Source of the DNA: Mytilus trossulus
Lineage: Eukaryota; Mollusca; Bivalvia; Mytilida; Mytilidae
Assembly: GCF_036588685.1 (NCBI RefSeq)
Contig: NC_086380.1
Location: 31,018,474 to 31,082,473 of the forward strand
Direction: 5' to 3'
Length of the DNA stretch: 64,000 bases
The notes beneath the pieces are model-generated. The model ran no database searches. It saw only the letters and a list, made by a program, of their open reading frames with translations, and was not told the DNA's origin. Each line of letters begins with the position of its first letter. Positions within the stretch are counted from its first letter, which is position 1. The position numbers and the translations under genes were made by a program. Shown here one piece after another: positions 12,001-23,900 of this stretch.

Positions 12001-13196
12001 GATCTGTACACTTAGGATTAATATTACCATAAAATTTAGTTGTCAAATACCTGAACGTTTAAGATGTCTGCATGCTGAATGATGTTTCTAATATGTTTTG
12101 ACAAGTTTGTGATATCGAAAAACCGGGTAAAATGATTTGTCCGAAATACAGAGACAGGTTTCATTAAATTCAAAATTGTTATTTATACACGTGCGAATTG
12201 AAAACGTTGGAATATATAAACTCATGATGATCAGAAGGGATCCATCTGAAAACGGTAACTTAACTATAGTGAAACAATAAAAGAACAGTAATATTTTAAA
12301 TTCTGTTGGTATTATACGGTCCCGTTGAAGACATGTATATAAAGTTCAAGACAAGGGTAAGTGCAATGTTCATTGTTAATATTAGTTTTATTTATATTCA
12401 GTACCACAGGATAAATACCTTTTTTGATGGTTGTTTGCCGATTTAAGTCATCAATTGTAACTCATAACTAAACGAAAACATGCTCGTAATAAATGGTGCA
12501 CAGTAAGTCCCCATTGAAATTACTTTTATCAAGACATACGTTATCTACATAGCGAACAACAAAGTTATTTTAGATACATTCAAGCGCAGTAATCGTATCA
12601 AAGCAGGTCAAAATGAAAAAGTTCGTTTGTGTGTTGTTTTAAAAAAATGACATAAAAGATGTTGAATGTATATATTCGCATTCTGACTTTTAAATATGAA
12701 ATTTATCAAGTACTCCCATTGAATTTTTCAAAGGCCTTATTTAAACACATATTAGAACTGTTAATGGACCAAGTGAACGAGTAAGGAGAATAGGCGATTT
12801 AGAAGTGGAACAATGGGTCGAAGACGAATTAAATCTATATTTGTAAGATGTATTGTGTAGCTTCAACCGCATGTACATGTTTAAAACATTCATTTGGTTG
12901 ATTATCATTTTATGGTGTGACAGATGTCATTTTTCGACAATAAAGTCAGTTGAAACGTTGGTTAATTTTTGATTTCCTTTTGCTGAATCTTAATGTAAAT
13001 TTCGTCAAACAATAACGATATAATCATTAGCCTTATCAGTCGAAAATAATAGATATTTTAGCTTATGTTTAATACGAAATACACATTATCGTAGTTTAAA
13101 TAACAGCAATGGGTTCTACCAATATAAGCACTAACCTATCTGCGATTTAACTGCTCCAAACAGAAAGACAATTACAACTGCGTTGATAACTCTCAT
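5956..13196 (-). CDS. Copy A: secreted protein with five LDLa domains (6 coding exons)
   Basis: Coding exons in transcript order are 13196-13136, 11031-10894, 10500-10375, 8393-8265, 6912-6781 and 6089-5956, joined at phase-1 introns. They total 720 nt, giving 239 residues and a TAA stop. The first exon encodes a signal peptide (MRVINAVVIVFLFG core, likely cleavage after VKS). Each later exon encodes one LDLa domain with six cysteines and the acidic C-terminal half (CDGxxDCxDxSDE type). In known LDLa proteins that half binds calcium and the domain mediates protein or lipoprotein binding. There is no transmembrane segment or other domain, so the product is probably secreted; its ligand is unknown. 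I chose the start at the first Met of the hydrophobic leader because copies B and D start at the same place. An upstream in-frame Met at 13325 lies in intron-like sequence. Domain order and exon lengths equal those of copy B. Exons and splice sites are seen; the transcript is inferred. Confidence 0.85.
6781..6912 (-). CDS. Copy A LDLa domain D4 exon
   Basis: This 132-nt exon encodes 44 residues beginning N-Y-T-C and contains the canonical [14 protein letters not shown]. The acceptor is TTTCAG. The homologous donor is A|GTTGGT, but a second GT donor (T|GTAAAA) lies six bases upstream in the same phase. Its use would remove the sixth cysteine and the following Lys. The domain needs that cysteine, so I take the downstream donor. 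Confidence 0.87.
7470..7655 (+). repeat. Retroelement 3' tail in copy A intron 5
   Basis: It aligns with 20570-20770, which sits in the same intron of copy B and has the same flank (ATAACAACATGTTGT about 80 bases before). It also aligns with the fuller tail at 55340-55505. The shared position shows it was present before copies A and B separated. Confidence 0.6.
8265..8393 (-). CDS. Copy A LDLa domain D3 exon
   Basis: This 129-nt exon encodes 43 residues beginning G-R-P-C. The loop between cysteines 4 and 5 is one residue longer than usual (CDGKTVHC), followed by LDGSDD with Asp in place of the final Glu. The acceptor is TTACAG and the donor A|GTAAGA. Homologous exons occur in all four copies. 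Confidence 0.9.
9361..9749. mobile_element. Long imperfect palindrome in copy A intron 3
   Basis: The arms at 9361-9412 and 9704-9749 are inverted copies (GTTGTAGTAT and ATGAAATACT words, ending at GTCACATCG). Weaker inverted similarity continues toward the centre. This is the architecture of a foldback or MITE. A second short repeat, TTGAAATTTTGGCGGGGAAA, occurs at both about 8489 and 9097. Confidence 0.6.
10375..10500 (-). CDS. Copy A LDLa domain D2 exon
   Basis: This 126-nt exon encodes 42 residues beginning D-Y-K-C. It has six cysteines. The fourth cysteine is followed by N-D-Y instead of the usual D-G, so one calcium-site position is altered, while NDGSDE is kept. The acceptor is ATCAG and the donor G|GTAAAA. 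The same N-x-Y variant occurs in copy B, so the change predates their split. Confidence 0.9.
10894..11031 (-). CDS. Copy A LDLa domain D1 exon
   Basis: This 138-nt exon encodes 46 residues beginning G-T-S-C-G. It has six cysteines and the acidic motif LCDGLSQCQDGSDE. The acceptor is TTTCAG and the donor G|GTGCGG, phase 1 at both ends. It is the closest match to copy B 22690-22827; copies C and D have no equivalent. Confidence 0.9.
11525..11795 (+). repeat. Dispersed repeat family 1, copy in copy A intron 1
   Basis: It is nearly full length and in the same orientation as 837-1190. It runs from GCGCCTGTTCCAAGTCAGG to GATACATTCCCCATTTCC. The rest of the intron (11800-13130) shows no exon. Confidence 0.75.
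13136..13196 (-). CDS. Copy A signal-peptide exon
   Basis: This 61-nt exon encodes 20 residues plus one base. It is Met-Arg followed by a hydrophobic stretch ending V-K-S-Q-I, a good cleavage context (small residues at -3 and -1). The donor is G|GTTAGT, phase 1; the split codon completes as Gly with the next exon. The acceptor before it is probably at 13221-13222 (ATAAG), leaving about 24 nt of 5' UTR on this exon. Confidence 0.8.
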
Positions 13197-13547
13197 CTTC
13201 TCAACTTTGAAAGCTGTACCCTTATAGGGAACACAAATAAGACAAATATTAATTGAGGACCGACAAATATCTTGGAAACTTTGAAAATACAAAAAATACG
13301 CATGAATCAATATAATCTTTCTCATGATATTAGCAAAATTTTGGTAAATAAGTCGAACATCTTTAAAATAATCGTAACATAGTTCCGACCTTTATGTTCG
13401 TAAAGTATTTTGAAGGTACATTTCAATGTAAATAATATGTCTGTAAAAGAATGTGAAATTTAGATAAAACACGAGAAAAACAAATAAAAGGGTTACACAT
13501 CTTCAAAAGGGTAAATTACGAACATGAACATAATGTTAAACACAAAC

Positions 13548-13620
13548 CTCAATACAAAAAGCAACCACACTGTCTGATTAGTTTCTACTTAGTTTTATAC
13601 GTTATTTCGTCAATACTTAT
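13548..13620 (-). promoter_or_regulatory. Copy A core promoter and 5' leader exon
   Basis: On the minus strand a TATAAAA (13599-13593) is followed about 24 bases later by ATCAGACAG (initiator-like, near 13575), then a tiny leader ending TTGAG|GTTTGTG at 13548. The leader, donor and ATCAGA core recur upstream of copies B and D at equivalent positions. That recurrence is the main support; the start site itself is inferred. Confidence 0.5.
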
Positions 13621-13990
13621 GATTAAACAATCATGTGGTGTTTTATGGTTAAAAAAATAGTTACAATACTAATGGTTATTTAATCTTCACAAAATCATAC
13701 ATGTAGCATTTTTCAAATGTCATGAAGTGAAAAATTTAAATTGTCGATTATTCTCAGTTTAATGCTGAATATCTTATTTCATAAATCGATTGAGGAAAAA
13801 AAAAGAGTTACAAACTAAAACTGAGGGAACCCCATCAAATACAGGAGAAGAACTACGACACAACAGAAACACAACATTAAAATGTAACATTCACAGAGAC
13901 AACTTTGATATAATAATGGCCATTTTCCTGAATTGGCAAAGGACATTTTAAGAAAAAATGGTGCGTTGAATCTGGTGTTGTGGCTTACAA

Positions 13991-14156
13991 TTATATATAA
14001 TTAGATTTTTTTATTCACGTTGACACTACATAATCTCTATAATGATATTTAATGTAAATTATATATAATTAGATTTAAATATTCACGTTGACACTGCATA
14101 ATCTCTCTAATGTTATTTTATGTAAATCATATATAATTAGATTTAAATATTCACTC
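13991..14156. repeat. 68-bp tandem repeat upstream of copy A
   Basis: There are about 2.4 units with starts near 13991, 14059 and 14127. Each contains ATATATAATTAGATTT and TTCACGTTGACACT. The single-unit form occurs near 27290 upstream of copy B, so the expansion is specific to copy A. Confidence 0.75.
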
Positions 14157-14159
14157 AAG

Positions 14160-14700
14160 GAGATTAATAAAGGCAACAGTAGTATACCGCTGTTCAAAAC
14201 TCATAAATCCATGGACAAAAAACAAAATCGGGGTAACAAACCAAAACCGAGCGAAACGCATTAAATATAAGAGGAGAACAACGACACAACACCGAAACGC
14301 AACACACACAGAAACGGACCAAGCATCAGACAAAACACCACGAGAATAACAAATATAACATGAAAACCACATACATGAATTTGGGATAGACAAGTACCGT
14401 GCCACGTCTTATCTCAATATCTAAAAAAATCAAGAAAACACAAACGACTCAACGTTAAAATGCAACACACAGAGAACCGAACAATAATATAACAATAACC
14501 ATCTTCCTGACTTGGTACAGGACACTTTTAAAGGGGAATAAAAGTGGTGGGTTGAACCTGGTTTTATGGCATGCCAAACCTCGCACTTTAATGGCAAAGT
14601 TAAATATAACATTGAAATGACAACATACTATTACAGGACTACAATACAAATAAATAGGAGAACATATTAGACAAAGAAAAACATGATTAATAGATAACAA
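14160..14700 (-). repeat. Abundant dispersed repeat, family 2
   Basis: It is closely similar to 24076-24545, with a shorter relative at 23383-23530. Words include GGCAACAGTAGTATACCGCT and CATGCCAAACCTCGCAC. Open frames here are incidental. I recognise it as a common Mytilus repeat of uncertain class. Confidence 0.7.
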
Positions 14701-15175
14701 AAAGCATCAGGTTTAAAATTCAATACGCCAAACACGCGCCTTGTCCACACAAGGCTCACCAGATATAAAAGGTCGAAAGTGAAAAAAGTACAAAGTTGTA
14801 CAGCACTGCAGATCAAAAGTTGAAAAGGTTTCGCCAAATACGGCATTGTTTTTATGCCCGGGATAAGAACATTCTTCTAATATAGAACAATTCATGCTGT
14901 TGTAAACAGTAAATTTTATCAAATGAATATGAAAGAGATATACACAAAGAAACTGAAGTATTAAATACTTACAGAAAACTAAACATGAATACATAACGTC
15001 TAGATATAAAAGATCGAACGTGAAAAAACGTGAAAAAACGTTTTAAATGTCATGATAAATTATTCATTGACTAATAAAATAGTTAATTTTCTTAGTTAAG
15101 GTATCAAGTTTTGGAGTTTTATAAATAAAGAAAAAAAATCAAGAGAACAATATGGCAAGACAAACAGACGTTTAG

Positions 15176-17690
15176 TTCAAACTAGAGTGAATTTGGAACT
15201 GTTTACCTTGTGTACATATATTTTGCTTTACATCTTCTTATATTAATATCAAATTGAAATGATCAGTAGCCATATTACTTCGAGCAGTCGTTGATTTTAA
15301 TGTTCGAATATCGATACATGTATCCTATGTTTAACAGCTACGTAAAGAGGGTATACTTTGCTGACAATAACAGGATTGGGTCAGTTTGTAAACATTGCAA
15401 CATGATATCCATACATGCATATTGATATGTAGATTTGATGAAAATGATGAACGAACAGCAAACATGTCATATTATATGATTCAGAAGGAAGACATAAAAA
15501 CTTATACGCAAATGGTGATTATTTTTCTTCCCCCAAAAGTTTCTCAGGCAAATGCGTTATGTTGAATTTAAAAAGTGGAGTTATTAGATCTTTTCCTAGT
15601 TTCCCAGAAGTTCAATGCCAATGATTGTAGCATGAGGTAACATTCTAGAAAAATGGGGTTTGGTCTTTTACATGACAAATATAATGAATTTAATCATAAT
15701 TATTTTCCTTTAAGAGTACTGAAAATGAACCAGACCCATCCATAACATTTCAACTTTTCCATAGCATATCAATTTATGACATTCGTAGAATTGGGGTTTA
15801 GAATATTTCGAGTCTTTAAATAATTAAGAGATAACTGTATTGTATTTGAAGCTTTAAGGACGTCCATCGGTAGTTTTACTGTCGCAAATTAAGTTTACCT
15901 GGCGACGCGGAGCGGAGACAGGTAAACGGGTATTTGCGACAGTAAAACTACCGATGGACGTCCGCAAAGCTTCAAATACAATACAGTTATCTCTATTCTA
16001 ATGCAAAACAAGTTCATAACTTAATTTCAATCAATATTTCGGTGTAAAATCTTCATTAAAGAAAATTCCGCGAAAATATGTTATCCTCTTTGGTCCCTAC
16101 ACTAGGTGACGTCATAGGTATGCTTCCGGCGTCAGACCCAAACACCGGGCGTTTTCTGGCTTCTGTGTCGCTTCAGAATGTAATAAAATTTGATAAAAAC
16201 AAGATATTTAGGTGAAACAAGTGAGTTTTTTTGTTTATTATTGTAGAAATAACATGACAATACATTCCGCAATTCAAAATGTCGGCCTCCTTAGTTACAG
16301 ACAAGGAGATAGAGAATTTTACGCTTGCTGTCATCCAATCAGAACAATTGTTACAAAATAATTGCATTAGAATAGTTCTTTATTGATATATATATATATT
16401 TCAATTCGTATATTTATATGTTTAAGTTTATTTACGTTTATGATTCTACAAATGTAACTGAGTCTGCATGCATATACAATGTAAAAGTATCAAAATCCCC
16501 TCAATTCAAAATTCCTATTATCTCCTGTAAACTGATGCAACAGACAAATAGCAAAATATAAAACCAAACTTACAAAATTATTGTCAGTAACTATGAACAC
16601 TCATATATCTGTGCTAAATGGTTGTTGTTTTGAGGATGTATATGTAAACTGCCTGGTTCACTCTTTGTTATCGTTATGTGTATTTCTATTTGTATAAACT
16701 AGATGAGTGAAGACTTTCTCAAATGAATTTTATAGTTTGTTTTTGTGCTGACTGTTACAACGCTATTCGTGTCTAGAGGAAGGCTAGCGTCTCCAAAAAC
16801 ATTTAACTTTTCCATATTTTTATGCGCAGTCCAAATTCGAGATTTTTAATCAACAGTTTTTTTGTGCTGTGTAACATACACTGTATTTGTTTTTCGTTCA
16901 TTATTTTTAAATTGGGTCGTTAGTTTTCTCGTTTTTAATGTATATTATAGCCACTTGGTCACTTTTGAAGACTTGATTCAACATATTCAATGGCAATTGT
17001 GTCAAATCTTTTTTTTTGTTTGTATACAGACTAAAAAAAACCCAGGAAAACACAGGCAAAATATACCAAACACAACGCTAAAAACGGAACCGTGCACAAT
17101 ATGAGCTCCCATATAAAAAAATAAAACCCAACAATAACAAAACTTCCAAAATCCGAGAAAAAATGAAAATGGAAAGTCCTCAACTTCTCGGTAACACCGA
17201 ACTTTGCAGTCATAAAACTATTAACTAAAATTTTTTGTACTCATACCAGTTAAAGATCAACAAAATTAAAAGTTTGATTTCATGTTTTGAACATGATTGT
17301 TGTGTTCTAAACACAGAGCGATGTGTTATGACTTCAATTGCAGGTGCTCCGAAAGATTAAGTGCGGCCAATTTGACCTGCACATTTATTTATAGTTATTA
17401 GTAAAAACTTGCAACTATACTTTTTGTACATGCTAAACATTTAATGATTACATAATCATAGCTGATTTTATATGTTTCTGTATATGTCAACGTTCTAGAG
17501 ATGGCTGTCATAAAATCTATATATTGATGACTCTAACGATGGTTTGATATATCGTATTTGTTTTGAAAGTATTGAAGACAAGTTCTACCTCAGCATACCA
17601 AACATACACCAGAACGCAGATATTTTAACACATACCAAAAGTATGATTTTGATAAAAAATATGCCAAAATTGTTTTGTCTAACATTTTGT
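15176..17690. repeat. Intergenic block between copies A and B
   Basis: It aligns in order with 30070-38960: the shared start near a GAACTAG..GTGTAC segment, TTTCTCAGGCAAA, GATGCAACAGACAAATAGCA, CAACGCTAAAAACGGAAC and GGTGCTCCGAA. It is interrupted by the palindrome at 15827-15994 and its flank to 16375. No gene is seen from 13620 to 17828. Confidence 0.7.
15827..16375. mobile_element. Palindromic element with 168-bp near-perfect inverted repeat
   Basis: Positions 15827-15994 fold into two arms of about 75 bp around GCGACGCGGAGCGGAGAC. The 12-mer CTATTCTAATGC at 15993-16004 recurs inverted at 16364-16375, so the element probably spans to 16375. The loop is much more GC-rich than its surroundings. 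No coding capacity is seen. Confidence 0.75.
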
Positions 17691-17828
17691 GTTGAAAGTG
17701 ATAAAAGAATTGTTAATAAATGAATATTTTTTTTTTAAATGATTGAAATATCTCAGACATGTTTAGCATGTAAGAATGTTTTGAGTTGCAGTGGTTAGTT
17801 CTATTAATGATGATTTAAGGATATGGAA

Positions 17829-17962
17829 TCAATAATTGTTACGGAAACAAGGTTCTTTTTCATCAGAATTATCGCCGCAATCATCTATTCCGTTACAAAA
17901 CTGATGGATGTAAACACAGTTTCCATTATCACAGGACCGCTGTCTCCATCCACAATACCTAG
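17829..17962 (-). CDS. Copy B LDLa domain D5, terminal exon
   Basis: This 134-nt exon starts T-R-Y-C-G-W, contains [14 protein letters not shown] and ends PCFRNNY with a TGA stop. Asn replaces the usual Asp after cysteine 4. The acceptor is TCACAG. Confidence 0.9.
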
Positions 17963-20900
17963 CTGTGATAAAGAGAAAGCATGGTCATTCCGAACAGAAT
18001 AAAATTAACATTCATCTGCAGTAAATATTTTAAACTAAGGTAAAAGTGAATTACATAAAAGCACCTACATTTACAATTTTGCAATAAAAAAACTACACGA
18101 CATTTTTAATGGAAATATGTTAATTTATTGTCAAAAACATAACACAGATAGTCGTTTTACGTGAAATTTGTTTAGCTTGAAACTTTAGAAAAAGATAATA
18201 AATTTGGAAACAGCAATCGTTTAAAACACTTTTTGACTTATCATCCGCTTCTTTTAAATTATTTGGATCATAACATTATCATTTAATCAGCAGTCTAATG
18301 TGTTAAACTAAAGCTAATTATATAAAATTACACAATATTTACTTCAATACACTTTTATGGAAAAATCTCAGACTTTATTTACAGTTCTTTAATAACACGT
18401 AATCAAGCTACTTATATAATTTACTGTTACATTATGAAGTAAATACTTTATAAATTGATTGAAACAAAAAGTCTGTTTCGCTGCGATGCTTTAATCAAGT
18501 TATGTTAAAGTGCAATTCAAATTTATAAATCCAATTGTTCACGTCAAAGGAGTAGGTTCAGTAAGACCCTTTTTTGGCCCCAAAATATAGCAGTTTTACA
18601 AAATTGTTAAATTGTAAACTTTTAGTTATTAAATGGACAGACGAATGATTTTGCTGCATAAATATGGTCTGTTTTTGACAATACAATGCACATATATCGA
18701 GTACTAGCACCAATAAGTCATGCTAAATTAATGAAATCTTCATAATTCAAGCATTTTAGTTAAATTTTAGACGGTTTCCGTGTAAAACAAAAGTGGCCGC
18801 ATTCGTGTTCATCCTTAATATTAAAATGTAAGTTGTATTTAATGATAATGCATAACATATATAAAGGTTAAGGGTGAACACGGATGCGGCCACTTTCATT
18901 TTTTGACAAAAACCATCTGAAAAGTGACATTTTTCGGCAAATTTGGTAGATTTTTCATATTTAAGCTTGAATCGGAACGCTTTTAATGACTAAATTATTT
19001 AAAATCTTTCACATAAATTTATTGAATTAAATGAAATAGACACTTAAGTGTTAAAAAAGTGATCAAAATCTTTTGTCAGATGAATTTGAAATTTGAGGCA
19101 AAAATCGGTCATTAGTGGACCTACTCCTTTCATTCAAGTTTTGCTACTTGATTATCCAGTTAATTCATGAATCTAAATTGGAAAATGTACTTAGGCGAAA
19201 CTATGTCTCAAAGATTAAGGCTTTACCAACTTTTACAGAGATTTTATGTCTCATCTGATCCGTCATTATTATCATACTTTACATTGTAAATTTACTTGTT
19301 CGAAACTAAGTCTAAAAGATTAAGGCTATACTTACTATTACAGAGATTAAAGGTCTCATCTGATCCGTCATTACAGTCTCGTTTCCCATCACAAAGATGA
19401 AGATATGAAAAACATTGTAAATCATCAGCACATTTTAAGTCAGCACTTGCATGTTTACATGTGTAATCTGAAAAAATAGAAAAAACAAATAGATTATAAT
19501 TATCCTTTTGTAATCCACTCAATATATGTAGATTTTAAAAGGACTGACAAGGATCTATAGTGGAGATATGTGGTGGTAGAAACTTTGTTAAATTTGAGAC
19601 TTTAATGAATTTTATTTTTCATTTGTAGGTAGCTAAATATTTGACTCATAATTTCACGTTAATTAGGATAAGATGAAACTATCAATCAACAAAGCCAAAC
19701 AAAAAAAATATTTCAAGTTATACGTCATTTCACGCTGCATTAGTATTTGGAAACATATTTATAACAATTGATATATCTTATATTAAAAAAAATATGTGAC
19801 TGTGTGTACACAGATCCGCAGCCAATTAAAAGTTTGCCTATGGAACTGTTTTTCATTCATTTATAGAAATTCGTTTTTCCCCAAGAATTGACTCATCGGC
19901 TCTGCCTATGATTATTGTTTTTGTGTCATTTTAAGAGGATTCGAGGTCTAAATCCTTTTTTTTTATTTAATATAAGATTTCGCCTTATTTTTCTATAAAT
20001 GAACTTTATCCTATACTTAATGAAAAAATTAAATAAAAGAAATGAATAACCGTTTATTTACGATCACAATCTGCCTTCGAAGGAAGCATACTTTTTTTTT
20101 TATTAATGTCCTTTTTTTCTGTTAAACTAATATGAGAAACAGCTGTAATATCGAAATAAAAAAGAACTTAACTACAGAAAACGCTTAAATTTTACAATAA
20201 TTTAGTTTATGTTCAGCTTATTCGAAAACAACAATAAAAAATATAGGTCACAGATGAGTTAGATATTTCAATTTTAATTATGCCAACGTATGGCATTTTT
20301 GCACCAAAGGAATATTAATTTGGAGCATATTCAATGATATCTACATTTTAAAAGTCACCTGGGCTGACATAAATTGATTTTTGGGAAAGATTTTTGTACC
20401 TCTGAGAAAGTATAAACTAATTAAGGTAATAATTAAAATTTGTAATGAAAAATAAAACTTTTATTTTTTTTCTGAAAATCTGATACCAGCAAGCCTCCTT
20501 AACCGTTTTGATTTCCTGTAATAACAACATGTTGTTTAACAATTAAATTGGAGAAGAATTTGTTTACCCTCCCGGAGTAAATGAGATTAGTCCAAGATTT
20601 GGAGGGATAAGTGGTGTTTGTTTTAGTAATTAGTTTTCTGTTTTGTGTATTGTGTCCTTTTATTCATCTCTTTGTTGTTTTTGTTTTTGTTTTTTACTCT
20701 AATAACCAATGTGTGGTCAACTTATTTTCGGCTTATGATTTAAAATGTCTGCCTTGTATGTTTTGTCTATTTCTTAAAAGCAGGATTTAGTCGTTCGTCA
20801 ATTTTTTATTCTAAAGTCAAAAGTTTTAGAGATAAAAGTTGTTGAATTTAAACATACATTTACTATGTAATATATGTATTTTGTTTTATACAGTTTTACT

Positions 20901-23900
20901 TGGAATAATTGTTGAATTTTGGTTATAACGTGGGGTTCAAAATGTAAGCCTGACATGTTTAATTCTGACGTTGTATTTAACACACAATGATCTCCTCAAC
21001 ATGTGTTCAGTTTCTTACTTCCACAAATATGCTCTTGGTCATCAGATCCATCACGACAATGAACTTTTTTTCCATCACATTGTTCCCAAATATCTATACA
21101 TTGAATCTGATCTGCACAATGCACCTTTGTGCCTATACAGGGTCGCCCTGTTAAATAAATAAGTATTTGTGGTGTTTTCTTTCAAATGTTGTTGAGTTCG
21201 AAACGTAGCAGTGATTAACATGATTAATAAAAAGTGATTTTCATTGAAAATGATTAAATTCTTGAAATCTAAAATTTCATTTTAAAAGTAAAAACACAAA
21301 TATATCATCGGATATTTTGGAGACGTGTTTATCATTTTCATATTACTTACACATAACAGTAGACATATAACGTAAATAAACAATTACTATATCAGGTACA
21401 ATAACTAACTACATACTATGCGGTATGGGCCTTGCTCATTGTTGAAGACCGTACGGTGACCTATAGTTGTAATATTTGTTCCATTTTGGTCTTTTGTGGA
21501 TAGTGGTCTCATTGGTAATCATACCATATCTTCTTTTTCATACAATACATTATAAGTTTAATTGTATTCACCTAAATATATACAAATGAAATATCATATG
21601 CATCTGCAGTAACCAGTTTTCTAATAACCAAGACCAATTTCAATTATGTGTAGTTATTTTCTGGAGAGATAATAAGATTGAAAATAAAGAGGGATAATGT
21701 TTAAAGAAACAGCATCCAGTTGTTAGTTACTTTACATGAATGTTGCCTCATTAATATTATTTTTGAGAACTATTATTTTATATTTTTTGTTACATATCTA
21801 TGTTGATCTTTTTTTGAGTGAAATTCTCATATTAAGTTGATAACATACAAAAACATATATTCAAATCAACAAAGGGAAAAATGCAATGCATTTACGTCTG
21901 GCTGTCATCTACCTATAACATATACCACGAAATTAACATAAAAAAAATCCCGACTACGTGCAATTTAGTATGTAAGGGTTCGTTTGATTTTTTACTGTCG
22001 ATTAAAACTATGCTGATCACTGTGTTTATCAGATCAAGACCGTTGACTTTGACATTCTTTTTCTTTCGTTAATAGCTGAATGCACGCTTAACCTTTCTCA
22101 AACCAAATAGTTAGATTAGCGATCATTAATGTCCCTTTTATGAACTGACTACATATGTGTTATTTTTACCTTTACATATAGCCTCGCTTTCATCTGACCC
22201 GTCGTTACATGCAATGTACTCATTACATAATGCAGGCTTCCATATGCATTGGCGACCATCAGCACATTTAACAAATCCTTCACGACACTGATAATCTGAT
22301 AAAGAAAGCATTTTATCACAAAACATGCATACACGTTGTTACTACTTAATCATTATTTTGCCCTATATCGTGTTTACCCTGACATGCAAATAATAATTTT
22401 GTGGAAACTACATAGTCATAAAGAAAAATGAAATGATATTACATATATTTTTTGTTTTATTTATTATTTGTGGTGTACTATCATACCATTCTAAAAATAA
22501 GACAATATTTTGCTTGATTGTATGTACCAGTTATTAAAATTTGCAATACGACACATTTTTGTGATATTTGTTAAACAAAAGACAAGCATGCATGACGATC
22601 ATTTAAGAATATATAGGTTTAAAACAATAGTCAAATCCCTATTTAAAAAAAGCAAGTTGGCTATGCATAAGTATTATGTTCTGTCGCACCTGTGCAGAAA
22701 TCCCTTCTTTCATCTGATCCGTCTCGACACTGACTTGACCCATCGCACAGCTGATACTCATATACACATTGACTATTGTCCTCACAGTGCACCTGTTTAT
22801 TCTTATAAAGTATTCCACATGAGGTACCTACAAACAGACAAACTATGTGTGTTTTCATTGGGATAAAAATAAATGATAAATTGAGAATAGAAATTGGAAA
22901 AGTGTCAAAGAACAACCGATGCAAAAACCATATGTGTCACTCAAAACTCATACCAATATAAATATCAACATACGCACCCTTTAATGGCATGACAACAGTA
23001 TCGTAATTACATTCCTTTTCAAAAAAATCTAGTTTAAAATTTTGTTTCATAATTATCTTTTGAGGTAAACGCCGATATATGTGAGTTCTGCATAGAATAT
23101 TACCATAAAGATATGATGTGAAATATTTGAACGTATAAAATGTCTTAATGTTGAAATATGTTTCCGAATTATGTCTTCATAAATGAAATTTAATAAATGT
23201 TTTGACTTGTTTGTCATATCGAAAATCCAGGTGTAATAATTTTTCAGTAATACACTGATTTCTCTTGTTATACTCATATAATTTGCTACATACACGAGCG
23301 ATTCGAAAAAGTCCGGAGATATTACAATGTAGGTCTATGAGATGGCGACAAGGAAGCGTCACCATTTAAGAATTGATGATAAATAAAGGCAACAGTGGTA
23401 TACCGCTGTTCAAAATTCATAAATCGATAGAGAAAAAAACAAATCCGGATTACAAACTAAAACTGAGGGAATCTTATGAAATATAAGAGAACTACGACAC
23501 AACAGAGACACAGCACCGAACCAATGGAAAAAAATAATCATCTGTTTTATCCTTTATATATATATATATATTTACAAGTCTAAATTGAAAACTACGTTCA
23601 AACCTATGATTGCGTTGGATAAAAACCGCAATTTTATACGTGTGCATGTAAAACATATTTCGTTGTAGAAGGGTCTAGATACTGCACAAACAATATTTTC
23701 CAAAAACAAAAGGTGAAAAAGGATATTTAATCAAAACGCATTTGACTTACAGGTTGAACAAATGATGTTCTTTAACCCTGCTGACTGCAATTGGCGATTG
23801 CCAAATAAAATTGATCACGAGATGTAACAAAATGGATCTTAATATAAATTTAATACTAAACAGAAAACAATGAACAATGAACATGCGAACAAGATGTTAT

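Noticed and set aside
13197..13325. Longer N-terminus for copy A starting at 13325
   Set aside because: It would put 43 non-hydrophobic residues ahead of the leader and read through the predicted acceptor. Copies B and D have no equivalent frame.
16100..16130. TGACGTCA (CRE-like) site near 16106
   Set aside because: It is an isolated 8-mer inside a mobile palindrome, far from any start.
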